The notes: generated by a model from the letters alone, not told the origin. A stretch of DNA of 64,000 bases from Pseudoruegeria sp. SHC-113 (GCF_025376885.1 NZ_JAHUBR010000001.1:1364001-1428000), one strand, 5' to 3'; counted from the stretch's first letter, positions 1 to 8,270 are shown. Program-made: numbers and translations.

Positions 1-487
1 TTCCACCAACCTGCCGGGCCGCATGGCGATCGAGTACCTGCGCGGCCTCTGTCAGGAGGATCATTTCGCCACCAAGGGCTTCGAGGTCTGCGGCGAGACG
101 CTCCACATCAAGGATGTGAGCGTGCCTGTCTGCGCCATCGCCTGCGAAACCGATCACATCGCCGCGTGGAAAAGCAGCTTCAACGGCGTGAAGCAGTTCG
201 GCTCGCGCTCCAAGACGTTCATCTTGAGTGAATCCGGCCATATCGCGGGGATCATCAACCCGCCGAGCAAGAAGAAATACGGCCATTACACCGGCGACGC
301 CCCGGCGGGCGATCCGGACACGTGGAAAGAGGGCGCAAGCTTCAACGAAGGCTCCTGGTGGCCAACGTGGGACGCCTGGCTCTCCAAACGCTCCGGCGCG
401 AAGATTCCGGCCCGAAAACCGGGTGGCCCAAAGCACAAACCGCTCTGCGCAGCCCCCGGAACCTATGTGTTGCCGAAGGAAAAATAA
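1..487 (+). CDS. phaC: Class I poly(3-hydroxyalkanoate) synthase PhaC, 3' part
   Basis: Polymerises (R)-3-hydroxyacyl-CoA into polyhydroxyalkanoate at the granule surface. Only the C-terminal part (about 161 residues) lies in the window; the reading frame is open from base 2. Two of the three catalytic residues of the family are visible: the aspartate in ETDHIAAW and the histidine in ESGHIAGIINPP. The nucleophilic cysteine would lie upstream of the window. The tail after EGSWWPTWDAWL is typical of class I synthases. It is followed by two phasin genes and phaR, the usual alphaproteobacterial arrangement. The stop is TAA at 485-487. Confidence 0.95.
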   Translation, partial: STNLPGRMAIEYLRGLCQEDHFATKGFEVCGETLHIKDVSVPVCAIACETDHIAAWKSSFNGVKQFGSRSKTFILSESGHIAGIINPPSKKKYGHYTGDAPAGDPDTWKEGASFNEGSWWPTWDAWLSKRSGAKIPARKPGGPKHKPLCAAPGTYVLPKEK

Positions 488-514
488 GGCAGGCCAACAG
501 GTTAAGGAAAATTT

Positions 515-564
515 CTGCACCGCAGCATAAACATCTTGAAATGCTGCAGTGCAGCATAAATATT
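515..564 (+). promoter_or_regulatory. phaP1 promoter with two PhaR-type operators
   Basis: Two copies of CTGC-N3-GCAG are seen, at 515-525 (CTGCACCGCAG) and 544-554 (CTGCAGTGCAG). A plausible sigma-70 promoter is TTGAAA at 536-541, 17 bases, then AATATT at 559-564, so the second operator fills the spacer. CTGC-N3/4-GCAG is the published target of PhaR in Paracoccus and Rhodobacter. PhaR binding would therefore block polymerase until granules titrate it away. The sites are seen; the promoter assignment is inferred. Confidence 0.75.
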
Positions 565-603
565 TGGTGCAGGAATAGAGACAGCCATTTCAGGAGATGA
601 CCA

Positions 604-1074
604 ATGGCCAAGACGCCCGATTTCGCCAAGACCTTCCAGGACGCGCTGGCGTCCATGAACGTTGACACCAAGGCTTTCGAAGAAGCCATCAAATCCTCCG
701 CCGAACTTGGCGAGAAGATGTCCAAGATCACGCTCTCCGCCGCCGAGGAGTCCGCTGACCTCTCCGCCAAGTGGACGAAAGACACGCTCGCCAAGATGGG
801 CGCGGCGTCCACCGCCAAAACGGACCCGGCCGAGCTTGGCAAGGCCGTGACGGATTTCGCCTCGTCTTCGGCTGAGAAAACCGCCGAATCCATGGCGGCT
901 TTCGCGGAAATCGTGAAGAAAGTGCAGCTGGAAACGGTCGAGCTGCTGATGAGCGCCGGCAAGGACTTCAACGAAGACGCGCAGGCCGCGATGAAGAAAG
1001 CTGCCGATGAGGCGCAGGCTGCCGTCAAGAAAGCCACCGACGAGCTGACCAAAGCCACCACCGGCAAGAAGTAA
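604..1074 (+). CDS. phaP: Phasin 1
   Basis: Granule-coating phasin of 156 residues. It is rich in Ala, Lys and Glu, lacks cysteine, and is almost entirely predicted helix, like the phasin family. It starts MAKTPDFAKTFQDALASM after a good ribosome-binding site (CAGGAG, 8 bases upstream). It is clearly paralogous to the next gene: both share VDTK-FEEA, KWTKDT, KAVTDFAS-SAE, ENMAAFAE-type and VQ-ETVEL blocks in the same order. Expression is probably repressed by PhaR through the operators upstream. Confidence 0.9.
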   Translation: MAKTPDFAKTFQDALASMNVDTKAFEEAIKSSAELGEKMSKITLSAAEESADLSAKWTKDTLAKMGAASTAKTDPAELGKAVTDFASSSAEKTAESMAAFAEIVKKVQLETVELLMSAGKDFNEDAQAAMKKAADEAQAAVKKATDELTKATTGKK

Positions 1075-1122
1075 GCACGTTCAGGGCGAGGGGTGCCTTC
1101 GCCGAAACCTGTTCAATTTTGA

Positions 1123-1152
1123 GGGGCCCGCACCACGCGGGCCCCTTTTTCT
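1123..1152 (+). terminator. Rho-independent terminator after phaP1
   Basis: A perfect 9-base-pair GC stem (GGGGCCCGC at 1123-1131 and GCGGGCCCC at 1137-1145) with a 5-base loop is followed by TTTTTCTTT. It separates phaP1 from phaP2 transcription. Confidence 0.9.
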
Positions 1153-1270
1153 TTGAGCCCATGCGCTGGGCGCAGGGTCTCAGTGGCTTGCTGTGGTGAA
1201 TGTCATGGCCCTGTCGCAAGAGGCGGCTATGCAACCTGAAGCAGTGTTGCGCTTGCAGAATATATTCTTG

Positions 1271-1318
1271 CTGCACTGCAGAAAAAATCTTGAAATGCTG
1301 CACTGCAGCGCGTATATT
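1271..1318 (+). promoter_or_regulatory. phaP2 promoter with two PhaR-type operators
   Basis: Perfect CTGCACTGCAG sites lie at 1271-1281 and 1298-1308. A promoter is well formed: TTGAAA at 1290-1295, exactly 17 bases, TATATT at 1313-1318. The second operator lies wholly in the spacer and the first sits 8 bases upstream of the -35 box. The layout copies that of phaP1, which argues that the arrangement is functional. Confidence 0.8.
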
Positions 1319-1382
1319 GACTTCAGGATATCACAATGGGGCACGCAGCCGATCCCCCGGCAGCCCTGATGGAGTAAGTACA

Positions 1383-1823
1383 ATGACCAAGACCCAAGAC
1401 TTCACCAAAGTCATGCAAGAGATGATGGCCTCCTTCCCGGTGGACACGAAATCCTTCGAAGAAGCCTTCAAAACCCAAGCCGCTATGGGCGAGAAGCTCT
1501 CCAAAGTGGCTCTGGAAGCTGCTGACAAATCCGCCGAGATCTCTTCGAAGTGGACGAAAGACACCATCGCCCGCCTCGGCGACGTGACCAAGGTCAAAGC
1601 CGAAGCCACCGACTACACCAAAGCCGTGACGGACTTCGCCTCCGCTTCCGCCGAAACCGCTGCCGAAAACATGGCCGCTTTCGCTGAAGTCGCCAAGAAA
1701 GTCCAAATGGAAACCGTCGAGCTGATGCTGGCTGCTGGCAAAGACTTCTCCGAAGACGCCACCGCCGCTGTCAAAAAAGCCACCACGGAAGCGACGAAGG
1801 CTGCAAAAGCCGCCGCCAAGTAA
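1383..1823 (+). CDS. phaP: Phasin 2
   Basis: Second phasin, 146 residues, Ala/Lys-rich and helical. It is paralogous along its whole length to the phasin encoded just upstream, ending in a lysine-alanine tail (EATKAAKAAAK). The ATG at 1383 is preferred over upstream in-frame starts because homology with phasin 1 begins here (MTKTQDFTK against MAKTPDFAK) and because upstream starts would overlap the promoter and operators. Two phasins probably allow different granule coats or expression levels; this is inference. Confidence 0.9.
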   Translation: MTKTQDFTKVMQEMMASFPVDTKSFEEAFKTQAAMGEKLSKVALEAADKSAEISSKWTKDTIARLGDVTKVKAEATDYTKAVTDFASASAETAAENMAAFAEVAKKVQMETVELMLAAGKDFSEDATAAVKKATTEATKAAKAAAK

Positions 1824-1869
1824 GGCAGACAACATCGCATCGGTTCCCTCCCAGCCGATGTGACTCGCG

Positions 1870-1904
1870 AAAGGCAGGCCTGCGAAGGCCTGCCTTTTCT
1901 TTTT
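1870..1904 (+). terminator. Rho-independent terminator after phaP2
   Basis: An 11-base-pair stem (AAAGGCAGGCC at 1870-1880, GGCCTGCCTTT at 1887-1897) with a 6-base loop is followed by a T-rich run. Confidence 0.9.
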
Positions 1905-1935
1905 GTTGCTTTTCCCGCTGGGTGACATAGGCTCT

Positions 1936-1946
1936 CTGCACTGCAG
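1936..1946 (+). promoter_or_regulatory. PhaR-type operator in front of phaR
   Basis: One perfect CTGCACTGCAG, identical to both sites before phaP2, lies 15 bases upstream of the phaR start codon. It suggests negative autoregulation, as known for PhaR in related bacteria. Confidence 0.7.
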
Positions 1947-1961
1947 AAGGAAGGGGATGCC

Positions 1962-2510
1962 GTGTCTGAGCCAGACAAGCCTTTGTTGATCAAACGTTAT
2001 GCCAGCCGCAGGCTGTATAACACCGAAACCAGCGATTACGTGACACTCGAAGACATCGCCGTCTTCATCCGCGACGGGCGCGAAGTGCAGATCATTGACC
2101 TGAAAAGCGGCGATGACCTGACCCGCCAATACCTGTTGCAGATCATTGCCGAGCATGAGAGCCGCGGCGAAAATGTGTTGCCGATCAACGTGCTGACCGA
2201 TCTCGTGCGCAGCTACACCAACCAGGCCCAGAGCTTCGTTCCCGATTTCCTCGCCATGTCCTTCGACATGCTGCGCGACGGGCAATCCAAGATGATGGAA
2301 AACCTGACGACGATCCCGAACCCGATGTCGGCGATGCCCGGCTTCGACGCCATGCAAGCGCAGCAAAAGGCCTTTCTAAAAGCGATGACGGGGGGCTGGT
2401 CGGAAAGCTCCGGCCCGCAGCCCGAGCGTGAAGGCGGGGGCAGCGAGCTGGACGAGATCAAGAACCAGCTTGCCGATCTGCAGGCCAAGCTTTCGCGCCT
2501 GAAGGAATAA
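1962..2510 (+). CDS. phaR: Polyhydroxyalkanoate synthesis repressor PhaR
   Basis: DNA- and PHA-binding repressor of phasin genes, 182 residues. The N-terminal PHB accumulation DNA-binding domain is unmistakable (IKRYASRRLYNTETSDYVTL at about residues 9-28, then an IIDLKSGDDLTRQYLLQII block). The central region (about 85-130) matches the family's second domain, and the C-terminus is a short Leu/Lys heptad helix (LDEIKNQLADLQAKLSRL). It starts with GTG at 1962 behind GAAGGAAGGGG. PhaR binds PHA granules directly and leaves its operators when polymer is made; the operators upstream of both phasins and of phaR itself fit this model. Confidence 0.95.
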   Translation: MSEPDKPLLIKRYASRRLYNTETSDYVTLEDIAVFIRDGREVQIIDLKSGDDLTRQYLLQIIAEHESRGENVLPINVLTDLVRSYTNQAQSFVPDFLAMSFDMLRDGQSKMMENLTTIPNPMSAMPGFDAMQAQQKAFLKAMTGGWSESSGPQPEREGGGSELDEIKNQLADLQAKLSRLKE

Positions 2511-2517
2511 TCCGCCC

Positions 2518-3498
2518 ATGGCGGGCAGCGCTTCCCGCATCACGCTCTGGGGCATTGAGGTTTTCCTTGCCACGGCGGAGGAGGGCTCGGTGTCGGCGGC
2601 TGCCCGGCGGCTGGGGGCCTCGCCCTCTGCCGTCAGCCAGCAGCTGAGCGCGCTCGATACCGCGCTTGGCACTGTTCTGCTGAACCGCGCCGCACGCCCC
2701 GTCAGCCTGACGCCGGCGGGCACCATGTTTCGCCGCCGCGCGCAATCCATCCTCAACGAAGCCGCCATGGCCCGCACCGAGCTGGCGCGGCAGGATCTGG
2801 CGGCGCTGAGCCAGCTCAGCCTTGGGGTGATCGAGGATTTCGACGCCGAGGTCACGCCGCGCCTGCTGCACGGGCTGGCCGAGGATCTGCCCGAATGCCG
2901 CTTTCTGCTGGAAACCGGCGCGAGCCACCGGCTCACGGGCCAGCTTCTGGCGCGCGAGCTGGACATGGTGATCGCGGCCGATGGCGGCGCAGTGCCCGAC
3001 TGGGCCGAGGTGCACCCGCTGCTGGAAGAGCCCTTCGTCGCCGTCGCCCGCGCAGGCGCGCTGCCGCGCTTTCCCACCCGTGCCGATTTCGCCGCGCTGC
3101 CGCTGATCCAATACACCACGCGCCAGTTGATGGGCCGCCAGATCAGCGCCCATCTGATGCGCGAGAACCTGATGCTGGCGCACCGCTTCGAGCTCGACAG
3201 CTACCACGCGATCCTTGCCATGGTGGCCGCCGGGGAGGGCTGGACGATCCTGACCCCGCTGGGCATCCTGCGCGCGCAACGCTTCCTGCCCCAGATCGCC
3301 GTCCACCCGCTGCCGCTCGCGCCGCTGTCGCGGCGGCTGTCGCTCGTGGCGCGGCGGGAGCTGCTGCAGGACATCCCGGCGCAGGTGGCTGGCCGTGTGC
3401 GTGGGCTGCTCCCGGATCTGGTAATCGGGCCAGCGCTCAGCCAGTTGGGCAAACCCGCCGAGGCCATGCGTGTGCTGGCCGCCAGCCCCGCGGTTTAG
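2518..3498 (+). CDS. LysR-family transcriptional regulator
   Basis: 326 residues. The N-terminal winged helix-turn-helix is clear (WGIEVFLATAEEGSVSAAAR, then LGASPSAVSQQLSALDTALG and LTPAG), followed by a periplasmic-binding-protein-like effector domain from about residue 95. It begins 7 bases after phaR and may be co-transcribed with it. Its stop codon overlaps by four bases that of the convergent aminotransferase gene. The effector and targets cannot be read from the sequence. Confidence 0.9.
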   Translation: MAGSASRITLWGIEVFLATAEEGSVSAAARRLGASPSAVSQQLSALDTALGTVLLNRAARPVSLTPAGTMFRRRAQSILNEAAMARTELARQDLAALSQLSLGVIEDFDAEVTPRLLHGLAEDLPECRFLLETGASHRLTGQLLARELDMVIAADGGAVPDWAEVHPLLEEPFVAVARAGALPRFPTRADFAALPLIQYTTRQLMGRQISAHLMRENLMLAHRFELDSYHAILAMVAAGEGWTILTPLGILRAQRFLPQIAVHPLPLAPLSRRLSLVARRELLQDIPAQVAGRVRGLLPDLVIGPALSQLGKPAEAMRVLAASPAV

Positions 3499-4679
3499 GC
3501 GGCATCTGGCAGGACTTTGCTTGCGGTCTCGGCAGCCTCCAGCAGCGCATCGGCAATGTAATCCAATTCATCGCGCGACAGCCGAGCGGGCAGGCGCACG
3601 TCGCAGGCGTTCATGAGCATGGCGCGGGTCTTGGGCAGCTCCGGCACCTCACCCAGGAACTGCCAGTTCCAGAACGCGCGTGCGTTATCCGTGCTTTGGC
3701 CGAAAATCTGCACCGACACCCCGCGCGCCTTGGCAGCCCCGGCGAAGGCTTTCGCCTGTGCCGGTGTCAGCCCGCAGAGGTTGAACTGGATCGAATCCGG
3801 TGCGCGCTCTTCCTGCGGCAGGGCAGGCGGCACCTGCAGCGCTGGCGAGGTGTTGAGCCGCGCGGCCACGTAGTCGTGGTTGGCGCGGCCCTTGCTGACG
3901 CGGTCATCCAGAAGGGCAAGCTGCGGGCGGATCACGGCGGCGGAGAGGTTGGAAAGCCGCGTGTTGTAGAGCGGCAGTTTGTTCTGCCAATGGGCAAAGC
4001 GCTCCGGCACCACCGGGTGCTTCTGCCAGTTGTGCTCGTAAGCGCCCGACATGATCACGGCGCGGGCGATCAGATCGGCGTCATCGGTCACGAGGATCCC
4101 GCCTTCGCCCGCGTTCACCATCTTGTAGGACTGGAAGGAATAGCAGCCCACCTTGCCCAGCGTGCCGATCTTGCGCCCGTTCCAGAGCGTGCCGAGCGAA
4201 TGGGCGGCGTCCTCGATCACCGGCACGCCATGGGCTCTAGCGCGCGCGAGGATGGCGTCCATATCCGAGGTGTGGCCGCGCATGTGGCTGATCAGAACGG
4301 CTTCGGCACCGGCGGCGAGCTTGGCGTCGAAGTCCTCCAGATCAATGCGATAATTCTCGCCCACCTCCACCAGCACCGGGGTGCACTCGGCGTGCACCAC
4401 GGCCGACGGCACGGCGGCGAAGGTGAAGGCCGGGATCAGCACCCGCGCGCCACGCGGCATATCCAGCGCCTTGAGCGAGAGGAAGAGCGCGGCCGAGCAG
4501 GAGGCCACGGCGAGCGCGTATTTGCTGCCCAAGAGGGCGGCGAATTCCTGCTCCAGAAGGGCAACAGAGGCGTTTTCCGAGGTGTAGCGGAAGAGATCGC
4601 CGTTGGTGAACATGCGTTCAATTTCAGCCAAGGCCTCTGCCGGGATCGGATCTGCATCGTAAACGTTGGGAGCCTGCAT
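3495..4679 (-). CDS. DegT/DnrJ/EryC1/StrS-family PLP aminotransferase
   Basis: 394 residues. It belongs to the sugar/secondary-metabolite aminotransferase family: an N-terminal GSKYALAVASCSAALFLSL segment binds the cofactor phosphate, EDAAHSLGTLWNGRKIG holds the cofactor aspartate, and SFQSYKMVNAGEGG carries the probable Schiff-base lysine. The start chosen is ATG at 4679 (MQAPNVYDADPIP), because the in-frame extension upstream lacks family similarity. Family members act on keto-sugars in polysaccharide or antibiotic synthesis, but no sugar genes are adjacent, so the substrate is unknown. Confidence 0.85.
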   Translation of the reverse strand: MQAPNVYDADPIPAEALAEIERMFTNGDLFRYTSENASVALLEQEFAALLGSKYALAVASCSAALFLSLKALDMPRGARVLIPAFTFAAVPSAVVHAECTPVLVEVGENYRIDLEDFDAKLAAGAEAVLISHMRGHTSDMDAILARARAHGVPVIEDAAHSLGTLWNGRKIGTLGKVGCYSFQSYKMVNAGEGGILVTDDADLIARAVIMSGAYEHNWQKHPVVPERFAHWQNKLPLYNTRLSNLSAAVIRPQLALLDDRVSKGRANHDYVAARLNTSPALQVPPALPQEERAPDSIQFNLCGLTPAQAKAFAGAAKARGVSVQIFGQSTDNARAFWNWQFLGEVPELPKTRAMLMNACDVRLPARLSRDELDYIADALLEAAETASKVLPDAA

Positions 4680-4818
4680 GCTTGCGCCTTTTCTGAAAGT
4701 TTTGTTTAGAAAAACCGTATCGCACGGGATTGTAAAGCTTTCGTTAAGGTTGCATCGCATTGCGCTGGCGCTGTGGCCGCAATAGCGTCCGCAGCGAGAG
4801 AGATGCAGGGAGAGGCAG

Positions 4819-5592
4819 ATGCAGCACAGCAAGCCAATCGTGGGGTTCCATTGCTCTGGTGCAACGGGGCAGGAGTGGCACAGACTGAAGGGCATGAGTG
4901 CCGGGCAGGCCCCTGTTTTTACGCCGGATTTCTACGGCTGCCCCAGCCGTGGGCCGTGGGAAGGTGCAAGCTTTTCCTTCGCCGATGAGGCCGCGCCGCT
5001 TCTGCCCACGATCCGTGCATTGGGCGCGCCGGTGCATCTGGTGGCCCATTCCTACGGCGGCGGCGTGGCGCTGCATATTCTGCGCCACCACCCCGAGCTT
5101 GTGGCCTCGCTTTGCCTCTATGAGCCGACGTGCTTCCACGTGCTGCGCGATCTCGGCGGCGAAGGCGAGGCGCTGATCGGTGAGATCGTGGCGCTCAACG
5201 GCGGGCTCAAGGCCGATGTCGAGGCCGGGCACAAGCGCAAGGCGGCCAGCGATTTCACCGAGTTCTGGAGCGGCCCTGGCGCCTTTGACGCCCTAAGCAA
5301 TGAGCGGCAGGCCGCGATGCAGGATTGGGTGCCCAAGGTGGTGGCGGATTTCGATGCGCTTGTTTTTGAGCCGGAAACGCCCGGCGATTTGCGCCGCGAT
5401 CTCCCCGTGACCCTTATCTGGGGCAGCGAAACCAAGGTGCAGACGCGCCGGATCATCGATGTTCTGACGGCGCGCTTTGATGCGCCCGAGGTGCATTGCC
5501 TTGCGGGGGCAGGGCACATGGGGCCCTTCACCCACCGCGATCAGGTGTTTTCGCTGGTTGCAGCCCACATCGCGCGGGCTGATCCGGCGTGA
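4819..5592 (+). CDS. Alpha/beta-fold hydrolase
   Basis: 257 residues, cytoplasmic (no signal peptide). The nucleophile elbow is HLVAHSYGGGVAL (serine about residue 76), and the catalytic histidine is in AGAGHMGPFTH near the C-terminus. An oxyanion-hole loop is visible in FHCSGATGQEW. The family includes esterases, lipases and haloperoxidase-like enzymes; no substrate can be assigned. It is divergent from the aminotransferase gene and convergent with the glutamine synthetase-like gene. Confidence 0.8.
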   Translation: MQHSKPIVGFHCSGATGQEWHRLKGMSAGQAPVFTPDFYGCPSRGPWEGASFSFADEAAPLLPTIRALGAPVHLVAHSYGGGVALHILRHHPELVASLCLYEPTCFHVLRDLGGEGEALIGEIVALNGGLKADVEAGHKRKAASDFTEFWSGPGAFDALSNERQAAMQDWVPKVVADFDALVFEPETPGDLRRDLPVTLIWGSETKVQTRRIIDVLTARFDAPEVHCLAGAGHMGPFTHRDQVFSLVAAHIARADPA

Positions 5593-5599
5593 TCGGTGC

Positions 5600-7000
5600 T
5601 TAGACGTTCGTCAGCAGGTGCTCGCGCTCCCAGGGCGAGATCTTCTGCAGGAACTCTTCGTACTCGGCCTTCTTCACGATGGAATAGACGCGGCAGAAAT
5701 CCTCGCCCAGCACCTTCTGCATGTCCTCGGCGGCGTCAAACAGATCGAGCGCGCCGTAGAGGCCGTGGGGGATGTCTTCCTCGTCGTCGTAGGCGTCGCC
5801 CTTGTATTGCGCATCGGGGCGCTTGCCCTCCAGCAGGCCAAGGTAGCCGCAGGCCAGCGAGGCGGCGATGCCGAGGTAGGGGTTGCAATCCATGCCGGCA
5901 AGGCGGTTTTCCACCCGGCGGCTTTCCGGCCCAGAGATCGGCACGCGGATGCCGGTGGTGCGGTTGTCGCGCGCCCAGCTCAGATTGATCGGCGCGGCGT
6001 GATCCTTCACGTAGCGGCGGTAGCTGTTCACGTAGGGCGCAAGCAGGGCGATGACGCTGGGCAGGTGGTTCTGCATCCCGGCGATGAAGTGGTAAAAGGC
6101 ATCCGTCTCGCCGCCTTGCGGCCCGGAGAAGATATTCTGCCCAGTGTCGCGGTCCACGATGGAGTGGTGGATATGCATCGCGCTGCCCGGCTCGCCTTCG
6201 ATGGGCTTGGCCATGAAGGTGGCGAAGCAATCGTGGCGCAGGGCGGCCTCGCGGATCAGGCGTTTGAAGTAGAAGACCTCATCGGCTAGCTTCACAGGAT
6301 CGCCATGGCGCAGGTTGATCTCCACTTGGCCTGCGCCGCCTTCCTGCGTGATGCCGTCGATCTCCAGGCCTTGGGCTTCGGCGAAATCATAGATGTCGTC
6401 GATCACGGGGCCGTATTCATCGACAGCGCTCATGGAATAGGCCTGACGGGCGGCGGCGGGGCGGCCCGAGCGGCCCATCATCGGCTCGATCGGCTTGGCC
6501 GGATCGGTGTTGCGCGCCACGAGGAAGAATTCCATCTCCGGCGCGACGACGGGCTCCCAACCCTGCTTGTGGTAAAGCTCCACAACCCGTTTCAGCACGT
6601 TGCGCGGGGCGAAAGGCACCGGCTTGCCGGATTGATCCAGCGCGTCGTGGATCACCTGCAGCGTCCAGTCCGCTGTCCAGGGCGCGGCCGACGTGGTGGA
6701 GAGGTCGGGCACGAGGATCATGTCGGGCTCGATGAAGCCTTCCTTCTCATCCGCCGCCTCGGCCCAGCCGCCGGTGAGCGTCTGGAAGAAGATCGAATTG
6801 GGGAGGAAAAACTGCTTCTGGTTGGCAAACTTGTTTGCGGGCATGGCCTTGCCGCGGGCAATGCCGGGCAGATCGGCGATGACGCATTCCACCTCGTCCA
6901 GCCGGTGGCCTGCGATATAGGCCTGCGCGGCGTCTGGAATCTTCGTCATCCAGTCGGTGGACCGTGCCTTCGCCCGTGTGTTTGCCTTTGCCTTTGGCAT
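5600..7000 (-). CDS. Glutamine synthetase-family ligase (GlnA/PuuA-like)
   Basis: 466 residues, the length of the family. It carries the metal- and glutamate-binding motifs of the catalytic barrel: APEMEFFLV, GAGQVEINL, SAMHIHHSI, RDNRTTGIRVP and ESRRVENRLAG. In Rhodobacteraceae, paralogues of this kind act as gamma-glutamylputrescine or related gamma-glutamylamide synthetases rather than as the ammonia-assimilating GlnA. No glnB lies beside it, which also favours an amine-ligating role. It starts with ATG at 7000 behind GAGG. The exact substrate is not determined. Confidence 0.85.
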   Translation of the reverse strand: MPKAKANTRAKARSTDWMTKIPDAAQAYIAGHRLDEVECVIADLPGIARGKAMPANKFANQKQFFLPNSIFFQTLTGGWAEAADEKEGFIEPDMILVPDLSTTSAAPWTADWTLQVIHDALDQSGKPVPFAPRNVLKRVVELYHKQGWEPVVAPEMEFFLVARNTDPAKPIEPMMGRSGRPAAARQAYSMSAVDEYGPVIDDIYDFAEAQGLEIDGITQEGGAGQVEINLRHGDPVKLADEVFYFKRLIREAALRHDCFATFMAKPIEGEPGSAMHIHHSIVDRDTGQNIFSGPQGGETDAFYHFIAGMQNHLPSVIALLAPYVNSYRRYVKDHAAPINLSWARDNRTTGIRVPISGPESRRVENRLAGMDCNPYLGIAASLACGYLGLLEGKRPDAQYKGDAYDDEEDIPHGLYGALDLFDAAEDMQKVLGEDFCRVYSIVKKAEYEEFLQKISPWEREHLLTNV

Positions 7001-7147
7001 GGAGTGCCTCTTGTCTTGTTGTCGGTTGCGCGGACCCTATCGCAGGCAGGGGCAAAGCGACACCGGGAAAGGGCGCTGGAAGCGGCAGTGCGGCAGCGCT
7101 ACCATAGGGGCAGGGCAGCACAGGCGCTGCCGGATTTGGAGTGACAA

Positions 7148-7369
7148 GTGATTTCCGTGAAACCCCGCCGCATCCTGACCGCCGCCGCCATGGCCTGCGC
7201 CACCGCCACAGGCGCTCTGGCCAATACCAACGGCCCCATCCAGCCGCATCCCACCTACCCGGAGTGCAACGCCTACCCAATCCTCAACAGCAAGGGCGAG
7301 ACGCTCTACTGGAACTTCAAAGGCTACTGCTATCGCGCGGCCTGCGACGCCGACCCAGAGGTCTGCTGA
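7148..7369 (+). CDS. Small secreted cysteine-containing protein
   Basis: 73 residues with a clear signal peptide: basic start (SVKPRR), hydrophobic core (LTAAAMACATATGA) and an Ala-Asn cleavage region. The mature part is about 48 residues with four cysteines and many aromatic residues (YWNFKGYCYRAAC), suggesting a small disulfide-bonded periplasmic protein. GTG at 7148 or 7157 could start it. I do not recognise the family. It is divergent from the glutamine synthetase-like gene. Confidence 0.65.
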   Translation: MISVKPRRILTAAAMACATATGALANTNGPIQPHPTYPECNAYPILNSKGETLYWNFKGYCYRAACDADPEVC

Positions 7370-7543
7370 GGCTGCTCCTTCTGTGAAAAAGCCGCTGTTC
7401 TGGCCCATCTCACGCGGTGATGCTGATCACCGGCGGCTCCACCACAGAGGGGAACTGCCTTTCTTGTGCCGATTGCGCCTGTTCGCCTCGTGTGCGGCGA
7501 AGGGCAGGAAGGCGTCCAAAGTGGACCTCCGTTTTGCGGATGC

Positions 7544-7573
7544 CATTCCTTGATCTATCATTCCTTGATCTAT
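7544..7573. repeat. 15-bp perfect tandem duplication
   Basis: CATTCCTTGATCTAT occurs twice with no gap (7544-7558 and 7559-7573), 11 bases before the GNAT gene. It looks like a short target-site-like or slippage duplication at the edge of an AT-richer segment. Confidence 0.85.
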
Positions 7574-7584
7574 GATGATCGCGC

Positions 7585-8106
7585 ATGACGATCGGCGGAA
7601 TCCCAATGTTGAAAATTGTCAGGGTAAGAAACCAGGCGCAAACCGATGCTGTCTATGAGCTGACCTACGAATTTATCGACTGGCTGCGTAAGCGTTATCC
7701 GGAAATGCAGAACGACATCGAAGTCTATCTTCGACACCAAAAATTTGACGAACAAATCCGCGCAGTCCTAACGTACTACACGCCACCGAAGGGAGAGTGT
7801 TTGCTTGCTTGCTATGACGATGAACCGGTTGGCATTCTAATGCTCAAGGACATCGGCGACAGCACTTGTGAGATGAACAGGATGTTTGTCCGTGAGAGCG
7901 CGCGAGGTTTGGGAGCAGGTCGCGCTCTTGTAGAGGAACTCAAGAAAAGAGCGCGCGAGATGGATTTTCGGTTGATGACGCTTAGTGCATTGCCGAGACA
8001 CCACGAAGCATTGTCACTCTATCGATCCTGCGGGTTCGAACTTGATGAACGTCAGCGCGACGCAGGAAATTCGGAAAATGCGGTGCTGATGAAAACAGAC
8101 CTTTGA
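7585..8106 (+). CDS. GNAT-family N-acetyltransferase, probably acquired
   Basis: 173 residues. The acetyl-CoA loop is RESARGLGAGRALVEEL (about 103-119), preceded by CEMNRMFV and followed by HHEALSLYRSCGF, typical of GNAT fold motifs A and B. It is related to the GNAT encoded at 33015-33542 (both have PPKG, E-x-x-R-x-FV and ARG-x-GAGRAL). Base and codon use are AT-richer than all neighbours (CTA, TTG, AGA and ATT codons are common), suggesting horizontal transfer. ATG at 7585 or 7606 could be the start. Substrate unknown. Confidence 0.85.
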   Translation: MTIGGIPMLKIVRVRNQAQTDAVYELTYEFIDWLRKRYPEMQNDIEVYLRHQKFDEQIRAVLTYYTPPKGECLLACYDDEPVGILMLKDIGDSTCEMNRMFVRESARGLGAGRALVEELKKRAREMDFRLMTLSALPRHHEALSLYRSCGFELDERQRDAGNSENAVLMKTDL

Positions 8107-8270
8107 GTCAGTGTTCGTCAGGCCGATTTGCCCGCATATGCGTCATTACGGTGGGCCATGTCGGCGCCAGCTTGCAGCACGTTGAGGCATTCCTGAATGT
8201 CTTTTGCAATGGAAGTGGCACTGGACACACGTCGCTTCGGGGAGGGTCTCGAGCCGGTTCAACCTCAATC

